A stretch of DNA of 64,000 nucleotides from Adenophora triphylla var. japonica (lineage: Eukaryota > Streptophyta > Magnoliopsida > Asterales > Campanulaceae), in the NCBI GenBank assembly GCA_022495995.1, contig JAFEMH010002502.1, positions 242,501 through 306,500 of the forward strand, given 5' to 3'. Positions within the stretch are counted from its first letter, which is position 1; each line of letters opens with the position of its first letter. Under the pieces are notes generated by a model that saw nothing but the letters and a program-made list of their open reading frames with translations, did no database searches and was not told where the DNA came from. This document shows positions 43,965 through 54,770 of this stretch, piece by piece. Both the position numbers and the translations under genes were made by a program.

Positions 43965-45285
43965 GGGGAATTGACGGACCGTCCTGGTGACAGAGCTAGG
44001 AAGAAAGTTGGACCTTTCGGCTTTGACACGGGGAGACGGGTTCCTGGGTACTCTCGATCACTCTCTGTTAGCTGGAGGGGGTGACGGGCAAGGTTTAGAC
44101 ACAGGAATGGCCTCACGGGATAAAAGGGGGAAAGCTCACGTGGCATGCGGTTTCCGCTTCTTTTATTTATGATTTTTTTTTTGTTGTTTTAATTTACTTA
44201 AAACAGTGTTTTCTCATAATCCTAGGTAGGTTGGAAAAGATTGCTCTTCTTTTTCGCAACTATGCTAGATCCTGGGTCAGTGGAGACCATCTGTGCGGCT
44301 ATAAGCCCCTCATTTTGCACCTGTATTTCGACATCCCAGGTGGATGACAGCCCCGGCGAGGGTCCTATAGGGCAAGCGGTTTCCACCGGCCTAAAAGAAA
44401 AATCGAACCTAAGGACCGAGCCTGTCATGTTCGTTTTGATGCGTTAGCCATGTGAATAGTGAACCGAGCCGGCCACTGAGTCAAGATCAGGTCAAGAGTT
44501 CGGCATGACCTCTCTTTACCTTGCTTGCGCAAGGGATCTGTGACATTAGGCGTTGACTGGGTCATATCATCATGGCTGACGTATCAAAGGCGTGATGACA
44601 TGGTGTCATGTGAGCATGGATGTATATCCGGGACGGAACATCGTCTGGATGTAGCTTCGAAAATCAAGATCAGGTCAAGATTTTAGCATGACCTTTTATC
44701 GCTTTGCTTGCGCAAGGGATCTTGAGTTCCGAGCCTTGACTCATAAAATGGCCGGCATGGTATATGTATCCAGCCGTATGACACGGACCGGGTAAAACCA
44801 ATCGAGTCCGGACAGAGTGTGACTCAAGACTCAAACGTGTGGTTGACGCTTGGCTAGGATGGGATGTTTGGAATGATCCCGTGCGCATCCGAGAGGCCTA
44901 GGAAGACCAAACGGACTGCAACTGAGACCACTCCGGGTTAAGGGTTGTAGTGTGCAGTGTATCCGAGGCAGCAGTGCGCGTAGCGTGCAGTGTAACCGAG
45001 GTAGCAGTGTGCGTAGTGTGCGGTGTAACCGAGGCAGCAGTGCGAGTAGTGTGCGGTCTCTAAAATTCTTTTTCTGAGTAAAACAAAAAATTTTTTTTGA
45101 AGAATTTTAAATGTATGCACAGATGTATATTGATGCATTTTTTTTTGTATTTTTTTTTTGTAAAATAAAAACGAAGCACGTGCACACACACACAACAGTT
45201 AAAAAAAGGGGTAAAATGAAAGTTTGACCCTCATCATCGTTTTAAAAATCTTTTGTTTTGTTTAAAAAGATTTTAAAACAAAAAG
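43965..45285 (-). other. Tat 1 5' leader, with 33 bp repeats
   Basis: No gene. Blocks match the Tat 2 leader: minus 44400-44225 resembles plus 58445-58600, and minus 44930-44780 resembles plus 57890-58020. A segment with TTGCTTGCGCAAGGGATCT is duplicated (about 44523 and 44702). 44945-45057 is a 33 bp tandem repeat (about three copies; GCAGTGTAACCGAGG). The T/A-runs at 45070-45170 give spurious frames. Confidence 0.65.
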
Positions 45286-45303
45286 TCCCCAGCAGAGTCG
45301 CCA
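45286..45303 (-). other. Tat 1 primer binding site
   Basis: On minus TGGCGACTCTGCTGGGGA, two bases after the LTR end. This is the tRNA-Arg-type primer site reported for Ogre/Tat elements. Confidence 0.85.
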
Positions 45304-45305
45304 AC

Positions 45306-46788
45306 TGAAATTACCCGGGATCCGGCTCGCGCGCGGAGCCCCGACATCTCGCATTCGTCGCTTTTTGGGAAGTTTGCCCGGATCCGAGAGGCAGCGCGTT
45401 CGCGCCCCGTCATCTGGCTTATTCCGCTTTAGCATTAGTTGGGAGGTGTCTCGCTGTGTTTTGCTTTGTAGAGTCGCCACGCCGTTTTTATTGTTAAGCC
45501 CAAAACATTGAAAAAGGGCATCAGTTTAAAAATGATAATAAACTGTTTTTGTGTGATGAGATTTTGAGTTCGGAGGTCAGATGACTCCTCGGGAAGAGAA
45601 TATTAGAATCTTAGAGCTCACCCGAGTCGCCTCGTAAAAACGAGTCTTTCGGATACCCCTAATATTCTTTAACTGTTGTGTGTGTGTGTGTGCTTTTAAA
45701 AATGCATGTCAGATCGGATGTCTACATTGTACACTATGTATTGAAATGTATTGAAATAGTGTAGGAAGGAAGCCTTACCAATGTTGGTTCGTGTCCGTCT
45801 TCCGCCGGGGAATGGTGTTTCGAGGATGGAATGTTGTTCCGGCACGGACCGGGATTGCTTCGGGAGGGGCCGGTTGTCTGCGGACAGAGTTTCGGCGTGA
45901 GTTGAGATTGTAGGCTGCGTTAGGGCAGAGGTTCGGCGTGCGTTGAGATCGCAGGGATCACTCGGGCAGAGGTTCGGCGTGGTTTGGGATCGCAGGGATC
46001 ACTCGGGCAGAGGTTCGGCGTGGTTTGGGATCGCCGATTTTGACTCGGAAAGAGCCGGGACGCCTTGGAAAGACCAGGCAAGGCCTCGGAGTACCACGAG
46101 GGGCCTCAGAGTACCTCGAGAGTGCCTTAGGGCAGCGCGAGAGCGTCGAGGGAGCGCTCGGGGAGGCTTCGGAGCACCACGAGGGGGCTCGGAAGGCCTC
46201 GGAAGGATCCGAAAGGGGCCGAGATTGCCCCGAAGGGTCTTAGAGGGGAGCCTGAAGGCTAAGGTAAGAAGAGAGAAGAGGGAGGTGTGTAAAATGAGGG
46301 AGGGGGAGCCCTCTATTTATAGTAGGAGAAAAATGCAAAGAGGTCCGTACGGACCTCCTAGGTTATCCAGAATTTTAGTTTTCCTCGATTTGAGGAAATA
46401 TGTGATAATTGTGAATATTCTGGAATGATGGTGTCCCCTGTGCAAAGAGGTCCGTACGGACCATCTTGACATGCAAAGAGGTCCGTACGGACCAACCATG
46501 CATGGGGGGTAATGATTTCTCCGGGATTTGAGGGAATATGGTGGACTTTAAGGGGATTCAGTAATTATTGCAACAAAGAGGTCCGTACGGACCTTATTTG
46601 CTTTTCTAATTTCCTGAAAATTCCCAAAAGGTCCTTTTGTCCCTTTTTATCCCAGAAAGGCTCCTCCCTTGGTTTGGTTGAGGGTTTTTTGAGGGTTTTG
46701 AGTGCCATAGGTCTTCGAGACTGTGTTTGTGAGTCTGCGGTGTTTCCTATGTGCTCGAAAAAGGGTGATCCAGATTGGGGTACTTACA
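45306..46788 (-). repeat. 5' LTR of Tat 1
   Basis: 1483 bp, about 98% identical to 27681-29165. Contains TATA (46321-46313 on minus) and palindromes at 46342-46355, 46449-46462, 46480-46493 and 46580-46593. The TSD GAAAT follows at 46789. Confidence 0.95.
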
Positions 46789-46793
46789 GAAAT

Positions 46794-47037
46794 GTCGAGA
46801 ATCTTTGAAGAGTGTGGGCCAGAAGAAACCTGATTGAAGAACCTTGGCGGCGGTTTTGGCTGTGCTTGCATGACCGCCATAAGGGGATGAATGACAATGA
46901 TAAAGAATGTCACTAATCTCTTCATTAGGTACACACCGCCTAATGATTCCATCTGCGCAATGCTTAAAAAGGAGCGGATCTTCCCAAAAATAGTATTTAA
47001 TTTCTGATAAAAATCTTTTCTTTTGTTGATAACTCAT
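46794..47037 (-). pseudogene. Athila integrase zinc-binding N-terminus
   Basis: FKHCADGIIRRCVPNEE and ILYHCHSSPYGGHASTAKT give the His-His half of the HHCC zinc fold, followed by VLQSGFFWPTLFKDSRHF. It runs into the Tat 1 insertion at 46788/46793; the Cys pair (CDRC) is on the other side at about 27664. Confidence 0.88.
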
Positions 47038-47085
47038 TTCTGGGGGAAGAATCTTACATGCTAGGTAATTAACAATGTCCGCAAA

Positions 47086-47655
47086 CTAAGGGGTTTCGAC
47101 ATTGTTTATAGCAAGAAGATGATCGTCCGGAAATGAGTCATCGTTTATAGCAAGAAGATGATCGTCCGGAAATGAGTCATCAATTGGAAGGTCATCATTA
47201 TTGGAAATTTCCAAATCCTTGGGAAGGCGGGATAAATGATCTGCGACCAAATTTTCCGTCCCCTTTTTATCACGGATTTCTAAATCAAACTCTTGGAGGA
47301 GAAGGATCCACCTTATTAATCTTGGCTTTGCATCCTTCTTTGCCAATAAGTACCTTATTGCTGCGTGATCCATGTATACGATTACTTTTGATCCCACCAA
47401 ATATGACCAAAACTTATCCATAGAAAATACCACGGCCAACAATTCTTTTTCTGTGGTGGCGTAATTCATTTGTGCTTCATCTAGTGTTCTGCTAGCATAG
47501 TATATAGCATGAGTTTTCTTGTCTTTCCGCTGCCCTAGAACTGCTCCAACTGCAAAATCACTCGCATCGCACATTAGTTCGAAAGGGAGATCCCAATCGG
47601 GTGGTTGTACGATAGGAACGAATGGAGCATCTTTCATTAGCATAGTATATAGCAT
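47086..47655 (-). pseudogene. Athila RNase H
   Basis: [20 protein letters not shown] (Asp), [20 protein letters not shown] (Glu), [20 protein letters not shown] (Asp) and [14 protein letters not shown] (Asp) are all present. A 38 bp tandem duplication at 47103-47179 repeats [13 protein letters not shown] at the C-terminal side. At the N side a short scrambled duplication (47630-47720) breaks the joint with the RT frame. Confidence 0.88.
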
Positions 47656-48599
47656 GAGTTTTCTTGTCTTTCCTTTAACCTGTTAAATGCTTCAAAACAA
47701 GGGCTATCGAACACAAATGGAGCATCTTTCATTAGTAGATTAGTTAAAGGTTTAGAAATTTTCAAAAAATCCTTTATAAATCGTCGGTAAAAACCGGCAT
47801 GCCCAAGAAAGCTTCTTATTCCTTTAACATTAGTAGGCGGAGGTAATTTTTCAATGATCTCAATTTTTGCCTTATCTACTTCTATCCCCTTTTCGGACAC
47901 CATGTGTCCTAACACTATCCCTTCATTTACCATAAAGTGACATTTTTCCCAATTTAAAACAAGATTAACTTCTTCACAACGCTGTAGGACTTTAGATAAA
48001 TTTTTCAAACATTCGTCGAAAGAATAACCATAAACAGAGAAATCATCCATAAAAACTTCCATTATATTTTCTATGTAATCGGAAAAAATGGATATCATAC
48101 AACGCTGAAAAGTGGCGGGAGCATTACAAAGTCCGAAGGGCATTCTTCTATAAGCGAAGGTACCATAAGGACAAGTAAAAGTAGTTTTTTATTGGTCGTA
48201 TGGATGGATAGGGATTTGGAAAAATCCCGAATATCCGTCCAAATAACAAAAATGGGAATGCTTGGCCAATCTTTCTAGCATTTGATCTATAAAGGGAAGG
48301 GGAAAATGATCCTTTCGGGTGGCTTTATTTAATTTTCTGTAGTCTATACACATGCGCCAACCCATGACAGTCTTTGTTTGGATTAATTCATCCTTATCAT
48401 TTCGAATGACTGTCATTCCTCCCTTCTTAGGGACAACTTGCACGGGGCTCACCCATTTGCTAGCCGCAATTGGATAGATGATGCCCGCGTCAAGTAATTT
48501 AAGGACTTCTTTTTTAACTACTTCCTTCATGTTAGGATTGAGTCTTCTTTGATGCTCAATGGAAAGTTTATGATCTTCCTCTAAATCAATCCTATGCAT
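47637..48599 (-). pseudogene. Athila reverse transcriptase
   Basis: WVSPVQVVPKKGGMTVIRND, WRMCIDYRKLNKATRKDHFP, then a stop at 48189-48191, MPFGLCNAPATFQRCM and EVFMDDFSVYG (MDD active site variant common in Athila), FLGHAGFYRRFIKDFLKI. Close to family consensus apart from the stop and the scrambled end at about 47690. Confidence 0.88.
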
Positions 48600-48622
48600 G
48601 CAAATTTTTGGATGAATTCCCT

Positions 48623-51170
48623 TTAAGTCATCATCGTATATCCTATGGCTTTTTGGTGCAATCTAAGCTCATTTAATAACTTTTCAGTTTCAAGAGGGCC
48701 TAGTTTAGAATTTATAATCACGGGATAAGTAGAGTTTGGTCCCATAAATTCATACCTTAGATTTGTAGGAAGAGGTTTTAACTCAACCTGAGGTGCCTTA
48801 ATTACTTCTTTTTCCTCCTTGTTGGATGACTCTGCTTTAATCTCCAACTCTTCATATTTAGTGTTGCCACTAGACTTTGCTGCATGATTAGTATCTAAAA
48901 GCATAGTATATTTTGCAATTTCATCATCATCATCATCATGCAAAGTTCTCTTCCAATCTATAAGACTTTTCTCTAACGGATCTTTAGATTGGGGACCTTC
49001 TAGTTCCTTACTAATGGATTCTAATATGTTAATGTCCAAGCAAGGGTTCTCAAGATTAGGATTTTTCATTAATTTAGACAAGTTAAATTCTATTTTATCA
49101 TCTCCTACATTCAAAGTGAGGTTACCATGTTTAACGTCTATAATTGCCCTGACTGTGGCAAGAAATGGTCTACCCAGAATTACAGGAATATGACTATCCT
49201 CATCCATCTCAAGAACTACGAAGTCAACCAGGATGATTAATTTCCTGATTTGGGAAGGGACATCTTCCATAATACCCACCAGATATTTAATGGAACGGTC
49301 TGCTAATTGCAGAGATATGGTTGTAGGTTTTAATTCCCCCACACCAATTCTCTTGCTAACTGAAAGTGGCATGAGGCTTACGCTAGCTCCGAGGTCTAGC
49401 ATGACATTATCTACATTAAATTTACCTATATTGCAAGGAATAGAGAAAGTGCCGGGATCTTTTAATTTTGGAGGTAACCTTTTTTGTAAAATAGAACTTA
49501 CCTCTTCCGTTAATGCAACAGTCTCATTTTCTTCTAGCTTCCTTTTGTTAGAAAGAATATCTTTTAGGAATTTAGCATAAGAAGGCATTTGTTGCAAAGC
49601 ATCGGTAAAAGGTACATTAATGTAAATAGATTTTAAAACTTCTAAAAATTTTGCAAATTGTTTATCAAGCTTTGCCTTTACCAACCTTTGAGGGTAAGGT
49701 ATTGGCGGATCAAAATTTCTAGTTATTTTAGGGGATTCCGTCCCCTTATCAACCTCATCATTAGTCTCAACCACAGGTGGGTTTTGACTAATATTTTCCT
49801 CAATGGGATTATTTTCTTTAGGAAGACAATCAATAAGCTCTTTCCCGCTTCTAGTTACTACCGCCTTAGCATGTTCATTTAGCATTTTGTTATGGGCGGC
49901 TAGGTTATCAAATCTATCATTTAATAACTTAAAACATTCCCTAAACTCGGTATTAGTATTTTCTTGATCATTTTTGCTTTCAACTATGAAATCCATTAAA
50001 AGATCCAATTTTGATTTAGGGGGAGAAAAAGCATTTGAAGTAGTATTGAAATTTCTAAATGTGAATCCCGGATTTTGTGTAGATAGTTGCGGGTTTAGAA
50101 CGTTGTTATTCTTATAGGAGAAGTTGGAGTGATTCCTCCATTCGGGATTGTATGTATTAGAATACATCCTCCCCTTTTGTCCAAAAGAATTCACAAAGTT
50201 CACTTGATCATTAGAACTAATGTCAAGCAACTCGCAATTATCCGTACTATGTGAGTTAGACCCACATAGTTCACATAAAACATTTACATTTGCCACGGGA
50301 TTGACATTAAGACTTTCAAATTTTTTCAAAATCATGTCAACCTTAGAAGAGAGAAGAGTAACTGCATCAACATTATATTTACCAGGCGTACCTTGTTGTT
50401 TCTCCCTCTCATTAGACCATTGGTAATGGTTCAATGCAATATTTTCGATAAGGTCATATGCCTCATCGACTCCTTTGTTCATCAATGCTCCTCCTGCAGC
50501 GACATCAATGGTCTCTCTCGTCGTGAATATGATACCGTTGTAGAAGGTGTGAACAATCAACCACTTTTTGAGCCCGTGGGGGGGGGCACATTCTGAGAAG
50601 TTCCTTGAATCGCTCCCATGCATCATACAAAGTTTCACTATCTGTTTGACAAAAGTTAGTGATCTTTGTGCGGATTTGGGCTGTTTTGCTTGGTGGGAAA
50701 AAACGCCCAAGGAATGCTTCTTGAATTTGGTCCCATGTTGTTAATGAATTTTGGGGGACCGAGTTTAACCATTGCTTCGCCTTATCCTTAAGAGAGAAAG
50801 GAAAAAGGCGCATCCGAATTGCTTCCGGGGTGACATTCTGAATACGTGTGGTATCACAGTATTCCAAGAATGTTTGGATGTGGAGATGAGGATCTTCGAA
50901 AGCAGTGCCGCTATATTGGTTATTCATAACCATATGCAAAAGTTGCGGCTTTATCTCAAAGTGTGCCGCTCCGGCATTTGGCACAACTATAGGGGATCTA
51001 GTTCCCGGGGTACTTGGATTTACAAAGTCCCGTAGGGTCCTAGTTGGTGTTTGTGGCTCTCCTTCCGCCATATGCTTACTTAGTGTCTCTTTGAATTTTC
51101 TTAACCTTTCGTGAAATCTTCGTTCGGGTTTTGGATCAAAATTGTCAACGAACGTCCGAGCCTGTTTCAT
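48623..51170 (-). pseudogene. Athila gag and protease
   Basis: Gag starts at the ATG at 51170 (capsid block AIRMRLFPFSLKDKAKQWL, then FLGRFFPPSKTAQIR and ETLYDAWERFKELLRMCP). A shift near 50585, at a run of nine G/C, moves reading into the long frame that ends at 48623. That frame has a zinc knuckle CELCGSNSHSTDNC (about 50275), LLNEHAKAVVTRSGKE, KLPPKLKDPGTFSIPC and the protease DLGASVSLMPLSV with VILGRPFLATVRAIID. DLGAS in place of D(S/T)GA is usual for this clade. Confidence 0.88.
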
Positions 51171-51295
51171 ACACTATAAGAAAAACACTCAAAAAGAGAT
51201 TAAACGTAACAATTTATCGGAAGTAAAAACAAAAAAATCTAAAAAATATAACTAAAATTTATGTAGTAAATACAAAAACAAAAAGTAAACCGTTG

Positions 51296-51313
51296 TCACC
51301 GGCAACGGCGCCA
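51296..51313 (-). other. Athila primer binding site
   Basis: On minus TGGCGCCGTTGCCGGTGA, six bases after the LTR end; this form (TGGCGCCGTTGCCGG) is typical of Athila-type elements (tRNA-Asp). Confidence 0.8.
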
Positions 51314-51319
51314 AAAACT

Positions 51320-52456
51320 TGTTCGGTCGAAACCTAACGGTTTATTTAAAATCCGCAAGCGCACGGGCTATTGTAATATAGCGGGTGCAAGTACGGGTCG
51401 ATCCCACAGAGACAAGATTTACTTTTGAATGAATTTACTTTTACTATAATTTTATAAAGATAATTGGGGGGAAGTAAAGATTTGTTTTGGAAAGAGAAAG
51501 AAGCATACACAGAAAATACTTTAAATAAAACTTTATAAATGAAGCATTCCTGGGATTGAAAATCATATACATAATTTGTTCATCAAATAGTCATTGTCTT
51601 AGAAAATATAGGTTTTCATAAAAATCAAGGATGGTACGTTAAGCTTACACTACCGCTCACGGTCAAGACAGTAGCGTTGTATTCTTCACTAATTATGTCC
51701 TAACTGTTTGAGATTTCCGTTTATGGTACTCCCGCCCTGTCACAAACGGGCATTCCAGCTTATCTCTAGCTGACCATAATTAGTAAGAATCCATTAAGAA
51801 CGAGGATCAACATACTTTCCATTAAAGGAACATCCCTAGGCCGTTGAACTACTTTCGTGATCAATGTATATAGTACTTGTAACTTTTGCTATACTAATCT
51901 CTAACAATTTCTGATGAAAATTCGATTTTCTAAGACTGATTACAATGGGTCTATTTATAATGGGGAGGAAACTCTGCCTTTTAAATCTGCAGTCACGACT
52001 TGCACGGCCGAGTCAAGGGTTTTGTACTGCCGTGCCTCCTTGGCGCCAGTTTTGGATTTGAATTTGGGAAACTTGCACGGCCGCTCCACTCTTGCTGCAC
52101 GGCCGCTCTGAAGGCTAACACGACCAAGCAATTTCCAAGACACGACCACTCTACGTTTTGGGGCCAAAAATGGCATGTCATGGCCATTTGCACGGCCGTT
52201 CTCTCTTGGCTGCACGGCCGCTCCGTCTGGATTTTGGCTTGTGTGATTGATTTGTTTGTTGCTCCTCCATGCCTTTGCAATAAGATGTCTAAGCATCCTT
52301 TTGACCATAGTAGACTCCAAAAACCTGTCTAAAATGCATAGAGTATACCAAAAAGCGTAAAATCTAATATATATGGAAAAGAAACTAAAGTAGACTAAAA
52401 TGAGATCTAAATGATAATTAAACTAATGAAATAGATGTAAAAACTTATGATAAATG
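51320..52456 (-). repeat. 5' LTR of the Athila-like element, shortened
   Basis: Matches 23769-25316 except for a 394 bp deletion after GTGATCAATG (about 51866), a 10 bp deletion near 51976, an 11 bp insertion near 51634 and a missing outer end: after AATGACTAT it passes straight into copia sequence. Confidence 0.88.
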
Positions 52457-52487
52457 ACTATTCACACATTCCCATTTTGGACGAAGA
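52457..52487 (+). repeat. 31 bp duplication flanking the Athila-like element
   Basis: Identical to 23738-23768; both are copia gag sequence. LTR retrotransposons normally duplicate 5 bp, so this junction is unusual. Confidence 0.9.
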
Positions 52488-54770
52488 CCACTTCGATATC
52501 TGGAAAGTCCGAATGCTGATCCATTTGGAGACTATTGATGAGATGCTGGTGGAATGCGTGACAAATGGCCCGTTCGTTCCCATGAAGGCCAACTCCAATC
52601 CAAACACCAGTGCAGAAACTCCAAAAGTCTAAAAGCCAAAAGGCGAGTGGTCCGATAAAGAGAAAAGATTAGCTGCCTTAGACAGTAAAGCAAGGCACAT
52701 CATTTCTCGAACCCTTCCCGTTTCAACCCTTCAAAAGGTGATGTACTTAAAAACCGCAAAGCAGATGTGGGATGCCATAGAGAGCTACCTCGAAGGTGAT
52801 GATGAGTGCAAGGAGAACAAATTATATGCTGTTGAAAGATCGTACAACAACTTCAACAGAAAATCCAATGAAACCTTGCGCCATACTTACGATCGCTATG
52901 TTGAGGTAGTTAATGCATGTAGATCTCTTGGCAAAACTTTAAATGATAAGGAAATCAATATGACTTTCTGAGCTGCTTTAGATTCAAGATGGGTCAATAA
53001 AGCCACATCTCTAGAAGATTCTTAAGTTTTGAATACTTGGTCGTTAAGTAACTTGTATGCAAACCTTAGAGTCTATGAGCTTAAATTAAATCACATTGAA
53101 GAGATTGAAGGGAAAACCAAATCACTTTCTATGTCCGTCGTGGAACATGAGGAGAAACCAACCACATCTAACGAAATCGCTGATCCTTCCATATCAACCT
53201 CATCACTCATCGAAATGGATGATGATGATTTTGCCATGTTCGTGAAAGATTTCAAAAAATTAGAAAATCCTCAAAAACTTTCACAAAAACATTTTCAAAG
53301 GCAAACCTCCAGCAATGTTTTCAAAGGATGTTGATACAAAGAAAAAGGGTGATCTAGTTTGCTACAACTGTAGGAAACCTGGTCACTTTGCATCTGAGTT
53401 TCCACAACCAAGATTTGAATATATGAAAAAGAAAACCTCTCCTGTGAAATTTTCTCGTCGTAAGGGAATGGTTGCTGAAGAGGAAGAGAATTCTAAGGAA
53501 TTAGCAACTTGGATTGAAACAGACTCTGGTGATGGAAGTGAAGATGAAACCGAAGAGGTTAATCTCTGCTTAGTTGCAGATGCTTTCGATGATTCAGATA
53601 CTGAGTCAATCGAGTTGCTAGATATAGAGGATGAAGAGGTTCCTATAAAAATTTCCAAATTTAATTTGGATGATGATATGAAACTAACTCCCAACATTAA
53701 AATAGGGAATAGTTCGTATTTACGTCCCATTTTCCTCCCTACAAATGCTCCACCTTCAAAAGCAATTCCAAAGAAGAAAATTTTGAAAAAGGTGGTGGAA
53801 GAAGTTTCTCCCATGGAACATGAAAGGATGTTCCAGGAAGCTGAAATGATGATCCAAAAGTTCTCTAATGTTAAGAAAGCTTTAGGTTTAGCTCATGATG
53901 AACTTTCTCAGTATAAGACCGAGAAAACTGTGATGAGGTCTGAAATTTCCATTCTAAAAGACCAAATCAAAAGTATGTCTCGTCTTGCTGATCAAAACCG
54001 CATCCTTGAAACTAAGGTTGTTGCACTTCAACTTAGGAACGATGATCTGGTTACTCAAATCAACAGTCTCTAGGAGATTATTGATAGGTGGACCAAATCA
54101 CATGTCACCTTGGATCAAATTTTAGAATCCCAAACGACCAGTGGAATTAAAGAAGGTCTGGGATTTCAAACTGGTGAAAAGGAGAAGTGTGCATCCTACT
54201 GTGAAAAGGATGAGGAAATTTCTAAACTAACTAAAGAAATTCCTAAGGAGAAGCATGCTGTTTCTAAGGGTAAAGGATAGGAACAAAAGGCTCCACTTAA
54301 CTTCCATTATGTCTACCCAAAGAAATAGTTTGGGAAAAATTCTCAGATGAAAGGAAAGGATTCTGAGAATGAAATTGCAGAGGAAGTTTCTTATGCAGCT
54401 GACCGCACCTCTACTTCAATCGCATCTGGTGGAGTAGGTGGTGCTGCCAACTGCAAGGCTGACCGCCCTTCTTATTTGACCGCACCTCCTACCTTCAAAA
54501 GCAAGGGGAGCGTTCCTAGAAAAACTGCGGTCAAACCAAAGATACCTACCTTTGTCAAAGCTAAAACCGCTATTCCCAAACCGCATGCAGCTCCTAAGAA
54601 AAGCAAGGAGTTAGTAAAACCTCATGTTTCTTGTAGCTTTCATAAATGCTCTGTGTGTGATGGTTTAGGTCACAAGGCTGCAGAATGCCTTCTGCGGTTC
54701 ACACCCAATGCCAGGAAGAGTAAACCTCCTTCTGTCAAACAGGTGTGGGTCGTCAAAGGTTGCTAACCTC
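52488..54770 (+). pseudogene. Copia gag with two zinc knuckles
   Basis: Continues from 23768. The UBN2-type gag domain: FDIWKVRMLIHLETID, AKQMWDAIESYLEGDDECKE, NNFNRKSNETLRHTYDRY, LGKTLNDKEINMTF, with stops near 52630, 52969 and 53023. A first knuckle (CYNCRKPGHFASEF, about 53360) has lost its last Cys to Phe. A coiled coil follows (53820-54070), then stops near 54071, 54278 and 54326, and an intact second knuckle CSVCDGLGHKAAEC at 54650-54690. Long gags of this kind occur in several copia lineages. Confidence 0.85.

Larger units (their letters stand above)
27681..46788 (-). mobile_element. 19.1 kb Tat/Ogre-type Ty3/gypsy element (Tat 1)
   Basis: Two LTRs of 1485 and 1483 bp (about 30 differences by eye), perfect 5 bp target duplication GAAAT (27676-27680, 46789-46793), PBS TGGCGACTCTGCTGGGGA, gag-pol on minus with a second archaeal-type RNase H: all hallmarks of the Tat lineage. 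Between pol and the 3' LTR it carries two genes on plus and a block of minisatellites. Inserted in the Athila integrase. Pol has many frameshifts although the LTRs are young. Confidence 0.95.
23769..52456 (-). mobile_element. Athila-like Ty3/gypsy element, interrupted by a Tat element
   Basis: On minus: 5' LTR 52456-51320, PBS, gag, protease, RT, RNase H, integrase (split at 46794/27675 by the 19.1 kb Tat element), 3' UTR, 3' LTR 25316-23769. Without the insert it is about 9.6 kb. The gag and DLGAS-type protease sequences are characteristic of the Athila clade. It interrupts copia gag; the flanks share 31 bp (23738-23768 and 52457-52487) instead of the usual 5 bp. Confidence 0.9.

Noticed and set aside
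45286..45303. tRNA gene at the primer binding sites
   Set aside because: Only 12-18 nt complementary to tRNA ends, placed at LTR borders; no cloverleaf.
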